Of a stretch of 9,386 bases of DNA, positions 5,432-9,386 are shown piece by piece (within the stretch, counting starts at the first letter, position 1; every line of letters begins with the position of its first letter). A model generated the notes under the pieces. It searched no databases. It was not told the DNA's origin and saw only the letters and a program-made list of their open reading frames with translations. Made by a program: the position numbers and the translations under genes. Origin of the DNA: Nitrospirales bacterium (GTDB lineage: Bacteria > Nitrospirota > Nitrospiria > Nitrospirales > UBA8639); assembly GCA_013817135.1 (NCBI GenBank), contig JACDDF010000049.1, positions 1 to 9,386 of the forward strand, read 5' to 3'.

Positions 5432-6813
5432 CCATGAAGTCTGATCCTCTTGCCGAACTTTCACGTCTTCCTTCCCTGCTTCTGGTTGATGACCGCCCAG
5501 AAATTCTTGAACAGATGAAGTGGGGATTGAAGTCCTCCTATATGATCTATGAGGCAGATCATCGTGTGGCGGCTGTCGATATTCTTCAGCGGGAAAAGAT
5601 CTCACTGGTGACCTTGGATTTAGGTTTGCCACCTGATGCCGGTGGGGTGACGGAAGGATTGGCTGCGTTAGAACAATTGCTTGCGGTAAACCCTTTGGTG
5701 AAGGTGGTCGTCATCACGGGAAATCAAGATCGCGCGAATGCGCTCAAGGCTATTCAATTGGGCGCATATGATTTTTTGGAAAAGCCTGTAGACTTGGAGG
5801 TGTTAAAAGTCGTTCTTCAGCGTGCCGGGTATTTGGCTGGTCTGGAAAAAGAAAACAAAAAACTTCTGGACCGGGAGGCGAAACGAGGATTTCCGGAAAT
5901 TATCGGAAACAGCCCGGTCATGGTTAAAGTGTTCGATACTATTCGGCGAGTGGCCGGGTCGGATATTTCTATTCTCATTGTTGGGGAAAGCGGCACCGGA
6001 AAGGAGTTAGTGGCTCGGGCGATTCATCAGCAAAGTCACAGAAAGGATGGCCCGTTTATCGCGATTAATTGTGGGGCTATCCCCGAAACGTTGCTAGAAA
6101 GTGAGTTGTTTGGCCATGAGAAAGGTGCGTTTACGGGAGCTCATCTCCAGCGTCCAGGTCGAATTGAGTCGGCTCAGGGCGGGACGCTTTTTCTCGATGA
6201 GATAGGTGAGATTTCTCCTGCCTTACAAGTGAAGTTACTTCGGGTCTTACAAGAACGAAGCATCGAGCGGGTAGGCGGACGTGTGGAAATTCCAGTTGAC
6301 ACGAGAGTTTTAGCGGCCACCAATATGGATCTTCAATTGGCCATGAAAGATGGCCGATTCCGGGAAGATCTGTATTATCGATTGAATACCGTGACTATTA
6401 CGGCGCCTCCCTTACGCGAGCGCGGTGGCGATATCGTGATGTTGGGCAAATTGTTGCTTCAGCGTTATACAGAAGAGGCCAAAAAGAAGATTTCAGGATT
6501 TACGAGGGAAGGCTTGATGTCGCTCGAACAATATCATTGGCCGGGCAACATTCGAGAATTAGAAAATCGGATTCGTCGGGCCGTGACGCTAACCGACAAT
6601 CCAAGAATTGCCCCGGAAGATCTGGATTTAGCTGATCCCGATGAGAGTCAAGATGGACTCACCTTGAAGGTCGCCAGAGACACGGTGGAAAAACGAGTGA
6701 TTGAGCAAACTCTGGCCAAGACAGGTGGAAATATTACGAAGGCTGCGACTATTCTTGGTGTGAGTCGCCCGACCCTGCATGATTTAATTTCCCGCCACCA
6801 CCTAAAAAAATAA
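5428..6813 (+). CDS. prsR: Sigma-54-dependent response regulator PrsR (PEP-CTERM-box regulator)
   Basis: A 461-residue NtrC-type regulator, the output partner of PrsK. The receiver (about 15-135) has D21/D22, phosphoacceptor D64 in the run VTLDLGLPPD, T97 (VVITGN) and K119 (EKPVD). The LDLGLPPD...GVTEGLAALEQLL stretch is characteristic of the PEP-CTERM-associated subfamily. A short coiled linker (about 138-150) joins it to the AAA+ domain: Walker A GESGTGKE (186-193), canonical sigma-54 loop GAFTGA (233-238), Walker B FLDE (255-258), FREDLYYR (311-318) and WPGNIREL (371-378). A Fis-type helix-turn-helix (about 433-456, GNITKAATILGVSRPTLHDL) binds DNA. In studied bacteria PrsR with sigma-54 switches on PEP-CTERM protein genes involved in extracellular matrix and floc formation; which genes it controls here cannot be seen. 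Start GTG 5428 is preferred, ATG 5434 is close behind. It ends 54 bases from the convergent argJ. Confidence 0.92.
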   Translation: MTMKSDPLAELSRLPSLLLVDDRPEILEQMKWGLKSSYMIYEADHRVAAVDILQREKISLVTLDLGLPPDAGGVTEGLAALEQLLAVNPLVKVVVITGNQDRANALKAIQLGAYDFLEKPVDLEVLKVVLQRAGYLAGLEKENKKLLDREAKRGFPEIIGNSPVMVKVFDTIRRVAGSDISILIVGESGTGKELVARAIHQQSHRKDGPFIAINCGAIPETLLESELFGHEKGAFTGAHLQRPGRIESAQGGTLFLDEIGEISPALQVKLLRVLQERSIERVGGRVEIPVDTRVLAATNMDLQLAMKDGRFREDLYYRLNTVTITAPPLRERGGDIVMLGKLLLQRYTEEAKKKISGFTREGLMSLEQYHWPGNIRELENRIRRAVTLTDNPRIAPEDLDLADPDESQDGLTLKVARDTVEKRVIEQTLAKTGGNITKAATILGVSRPTLHDLISRHHLKK

Positions 6814-6867
6814 TCCTCCCTCGGTAATGGGCTATTCCCAATTTTGAAATTGAATGCTGGATGAAAT

Positions 6868-8076
6868 TTACGATCGATAGGATGCGTTGATTTTCACGTA
6901 ATCGTAGGTCAAATCCGTGGTCCAAATCTTGGAAGATCCCTTACCCATTCCGAGGGAAATGAAGATCGTGAGGAAGGGCTTCTTCATTTCCTGTTTAATC
7001 CGTCGTTCGACCTGAGGACCCAGCCCCTTCCCATTTTTGACGATGGGAATCTTATTGAATTCGATAAGGAGTTTCTCCGCTTTGACAGGGGCGCCGGCCC
7101 GTCCCAATGCAGCCACAATTCTCCCCCAGTTTGGATCCGTACCAAAGATGGCGGTTTTGACTAAAGGGGAGGTGGCTAGAGTATTGGCAAATTGTTTCGC
7201 GGCCCGGTCACTGGAAGCCTGGGTTATCTGAAATTCAATGATTTTGGTGGCGCCTTCGCCATCCCGAACAATTTCCATGGCCAGATGGTGACAGACTTGA
7301 AATAAGAGTGCTTCAAATTTTCCATGTGCCGTCGTTCCGGTTTTGATGGCTAAATTTCCGGCTTTCCCGTTAGCCAGACATAATGCCGTGTCATTGGTGC
7401 TGGTTTCTCCGTCAACAGAAATACAGTTAAATGTTTGCTTGGTGACGGCGCGAAAGGTTGCTTGTAGCGTTTTTTGGTCAATAGCTATGTCTGTAGTGAC
7501 ATAGGCCAACATGGTCGCCATGTCAGGGTGGATCATTCCTGAACCTTTGGCGATGCCGCCAATTGTCACTGTTTTTCCACCAATACGGTCTTGTATCGCG
7601 ATTTCCTTAGGACAGGTGTCTGTCGTCATGATGGCTTTGGCAGCTTCCTGGTGACCAGCCTTGCGGAGACGTGAAATCAGAATGGGAATGCCGGTTCGTA
7701 TTGCGGACATGGGTAGAGGAACTCCAATGACACCAGTGGATCCGACAAACACGTGTTGGAGGGGAATTGTGAGTTGGTCGGCAACTCTCCGACCCATTTC
7801 CCTGGCATGTGCCAATCCTTCCGGTCCGGTAAATGCGTTGGCATTGCCACTATTAATGATGAACGCTTGACCTGTGCCTCTCTTGAGATGGAGCCGGTCG
7901 AGAATCACCGGAGCGGCAGGGAGCCTGTTGGAGGTGAACACCCCGGCGATAGGTCCGGGCTTCTCTGACACGATCATGGTCAGATCAAGCTGTTTGGTCT
8001 TTTTAATGCCTGAATGAATACCTGCTGCTACGAACCCTTGGGGGGCCGTGATCCCACCTTTTACGCGTTTAGACAT
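6868..8076 (-). CDS. argJ: Arginine biosynthesis bifunctional protein ArgJ (ornithine acetyltransferase)
   Basis: A 402-residue cytoplasmic enzyme that moves the acetyl group from N-acetylornithine to glutamate, regenerating N-acetylglutamate (cyclic arginine pathway); some members also use acetyl-CoA directly. The precursor cuts itself into alpha and beta chains at the Ala-Thr bond in HPDMATML, here A187/T188, leaving T188 as nucleophile. The oxyanion-hole motif STGVIG is at 113-118. Other family marks are NSGNANAFTG (75-84), SVDGETSTND (220-229), DGEGATK (272-278), DPNWGRI (314-320) and the conserved end DLTYDYVKINASYRS. Length is normal and the protein is complete. The ATG at 8074-8076 has AAGGGG (reading minus) at 8085-8090, eight bases upstream. 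It lies 43 bases downstream of argC, so the two are probably co-transcribed. Whether it is mono- or bifunctional cannot be told from sequence alone. Confidence 0.96.
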   Translation of the reverse strand: MSKRVKGGITAPQGFVAAGIHSGIKKTKQLDLTMIVSEKPGPIAGVFTSNRLPAAPVILDRLHLKRGTGQAFIINSGNANAFTGPEGLAHAREMGRRVADQLTIPLQHVFVGSTGVIGVPLPMSAIRTGIPILISRLRKAGHQEAAKAIMTTDTCPKEIAIQDRIGGKTVTIGGIAKGSGMIHPDMATMLAYVTTDIAIDQKTLQATFRAVTKQTFNCISVDGETSTNDTALCLANGKAGNLAIKTGTTAHGKFEALLFQVCHHLAMEIVRDGEGATKIIEFQITQASSDRAAKQFANTLATSPLVKTAIFGTDPNWGRIVAALGRAGAPVKAEKLLIEFNKIPIVKNGKGLGPQVERRIKQEMKKPFLTIFISLGMGKGSSKIWTTDLTYDYVKINASYRS

Positions 8077-8119
8077 GGAAACATCCCCTTCTCGTCAGGA
8101 GAAACCGGTGAAAAATGGT

Positions 8120-9196
8120 TTAGGGAAAGAGACCTGGCGCGGTCAATCCGAGTGTTTCGGGAAGGCCTAACATAATATTCATACATTGAATTGCTTGTCC
8201 GGCTGCGCCTTTTACGAGATTGTCCAGCGAACCTGTGGTGACGAGATATCCCGTTCGAGGGTCATAGGTGCAACTAAGGTCACAAAAATTCGATCCTCGC
8301 AGATTTTTCGGATTGACTCCCTCGGAACTGGGAAAGAGTCGAATGAAATATTCGTCTTGATACCGACTTTTATAGGCGGCATCCAAATGAGACTGATCAA
8401 TGCCAGGCTTCAATTTGGCATAGGCCGTGCTCAGAATGCCTCGATTAATGGGTATGAGGTGAGGCGTAAAAACTATGGATGGACTGGAGGAAGTTGTTTT
8501 GGAGGATGGAGCCGGAGCCAGTCGTGCTAACCCCTGTTCGATTTCAGGCACATGGCGGTGTTTGCCGATTTTATAGGCATGAATGGCTTCATGGGATTCA
8601 GGGAAATGGGTTCCCAGCGCCGGTGTGCGACCGGCTCCTGAAATTCCAGATTTTGCGTCAATGATAATGGAGTTTTGCTCAATGAGGTCTTGGGCCACAA
8701 ATGGCGCGAGTTGCAAGATGGCGACGGTGGGATAACACCCAGCGACTGCAACAAGGCGGGTCTTGGCGATAGCCGCGCGATTGAGTTCTGGTAGCCCATA
8801 CACCGCGTTTTTGAGCAAGTCAGGAAAAGTATGGGCGGTTTGATACCATTGCTCATATACCATCGGGTCTTGAAGACGATAATCGGCACTCAAGTCAATA
8901 ACATGTTTCCCCTGTGAGAGAAAATCGGCGACTGGCTGCAAGGATTGCGTATGGGGAAGAGCGAGAAAAACCACATCGACTTCCTTGGCGATCGATTCGG
9001 TATTCAACGATGACAATGAACAGTCATAAATCTTCGTAAGATGAGGAAGCAGCGAAGCGACAGCGATGCCCTCAGATTTTTCAGACGCCACCACGCGGGT
9101 CAGTGTGACCTGCGGGTGCAGGGTGAGTAATCGAAGTAATTCACCACCTGTATAGCCACTGGCTCCGATCACTGCGACGCGAATTTTTTTATTCAT
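8120..9196 (-). CDS. argC: N-acetyl-gamma-glutamyl-phosphate reductase ArgC
   Basis: A 358-residue cytoplasmic enzyme that reduces N-acetylglutamyl-5-phosphate to the semialdehyde with NADPH, the third step of arginine synthesis. The N terminus has the dinucleotide-binding loop GASGYTGGELLRLL (11-24). The catalytic cysteine is C154 in VAGCYPT. Other family marks are LALPH (78-82), DLSADYRL (101-108), SGISGAGR (183-190), the conserved His region GKHRHVPEIEQ (211-221), TPHLIP and the tail LDNLVKGAAGQA. Length is typical for the long bacterial type. The ATG at 9194-9196 has only a weak A-rich ribosome site (AAAAAGA read on the minus strand). Upstream, a poor promoter-like pair (TTGGCA at 9268-9273 and TAATAG at 9244-9249, spacer 18, minus strand) lies after a terminator, so argC-argJ probably has its own promoter. 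Together with argJ it forms a two-gene arginine unit. Confidence 0.97.
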   Translation of the reverse strand: MNKKIRVAVIGASGYTGGELLRLLTLHPQVTLTRVVASEKSEGIAVASLLPHLTKIYDCSLSSLNTESIAKEVDVVFLALPHTQSLQPVADFLSQGKHVIDLSADYRLQDPMVYEQWYQTAHTFPDLLKNAVYGLPELNRAAIAKTRLVAVAGCYPTVAILQLAPFVAQDLIEQNSIIIDAKSGISGAGRTPALGTHFPESHEAIHAYKIGKHRHVPEIEQGLARLAPAPSSKTTSSSPSIVFTPHLIPINRGILSTAYAKLKPGIDQSHLDAAYKSRYQDEYFIRLFPSSEGVNPKNLRGSNFCDLSCTYDPRTGYLVTTGSLDNLVKGAAGQAIQCMNIMLGLPETLGLTAPGLFP

Positions 9197-9331
9197 GGTC
9201 TTTTTAAAGAAATTGGTTGGGGCAGAAATGTTGAGCTTGATACCTATTAGGAAATAAATGTCCTCTGTGCCAAATGCCTGTTTGTGAAAAGATAGATTGA
9301 GGTGGGCAAAGGCATCAGAAGATGTCGGATT

Positions 9332-9360
9332 AAAAAAAGGGGAGGCTGGATGGCCTCCCC
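9332..9360 (-). terminator. Intrinsic terminator, minus strand, for a gene right of the window
   Basis: Read on the minus strand, an 8-bp perfect stem GGGGAGGC/GCCTCCCC with a six-base loop (CATCCA) is followed directly by seven T residues. The + strand lacks a T-run after the stem, so only minus-strand transcripts would end here. No gene ends inside the window before it, so it closes a transcript entering from the right. In many bacteria rplM-rpsI sits upstream of argC, a reasonable but unverified guess for that gene. Confidence 0.88.
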
Positions 9361-9386
9361 CATAATTCTACCTGAATGGTGAACCG

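Noticed and set aside
1981..6380. An identical 17-base stretch in glrR (from about 1981) and prsR (from about 6364), suggesting recent duplication or recombination.
   Set aside because: Both encode the strongly conserved EDLYYR region of sigma-54 activators, and flanking sequence diverges quickly, so family conservation explains it.
6814..6867. Bidirectional terminator between the convergent prsR and argJ.
   Set aside because: Only a weak 5-bp A/T-rich pairing (CAATT/AATTG) is present, with no stable stem followed by a T-run.
8186..8530. A 114-codon + strand ORF opposite argC.
   Set aside because: It lies wholly antisense to a clear argC reading frame and has no family features; it is a shadow frame.

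Overview
The window looks like chromosomal DNA from a free-living Gram-negative bacterium. A Nitrospira-like member of the Nitrospirota is my best guess, because a GlrK/QseG/GlrR-type locus, a PrsK/PrsR PEP-CTERM regulatory pair and an argC-argJ pair all fit that group. This assignment is inference; no rRNA or other phylogenetic marker is present. Base composition is close to half G+C throughout, and no gene stands out as foreign. There is no tRNA, rRNA, transposase, phage gene or CRISPR array.

Region 1 (1-2487, + strand) is a tightly packed signalling operon in the order sensor kinase, secreted coiled-coil protein, sigma-54-dependent response regulator. The kinase is cut by the left edge. 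This order and the protein features match the enterobacterial glrK (qseE) - qseG (yfhG) - glrR (qseF) locus. The regulator is the clearest match, sharing a characteristic C-terminal DNA-binding segment with E. coli GlrR.

Region 2 (2488-3241) is about 750 bases with no convincing protein gene. It holds a 12-base direct repeat spaced 33 bases apart, a minus-strand promoter-like and ribosome-binding-site combination in front of a tiny coupled ORF pair, and a cluster of nested inverted repeats upstream of prsK that could fold into a structured RNA.

Region 3 (3242-6813, + strand) is a second two-component system, prsK-prsR, with overlapping stop and start. PrsK is a multi-helix membrane kinase with a GAF domain. 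PrsR is a sigma-54 enhancer-binding regulator. In other bacteria this pair controls PEP-CTERM/exosortase and exopolysaccharide genes. None of those targets lies in the window.

Region 4 (6868-9196, - strand) is a convergent arginine-biosynthesis pair: argC (N-acetyl-gamma-glutamyl-phosphate reductase) followed by argJ (ornithine acetyltransferase). At the right edge a strong intrinsic terminator in minus orientation ends a transcript from a gene outside the window.

The biological theme is two adjacent sigma-54-dependent two-component systems, one envelope-stress/GlrKR-like and one PEP-CTERM-linked, beside housekeeping arginine genes. I see no clearly new system. The most open part is the long gap between the two signalling operons.
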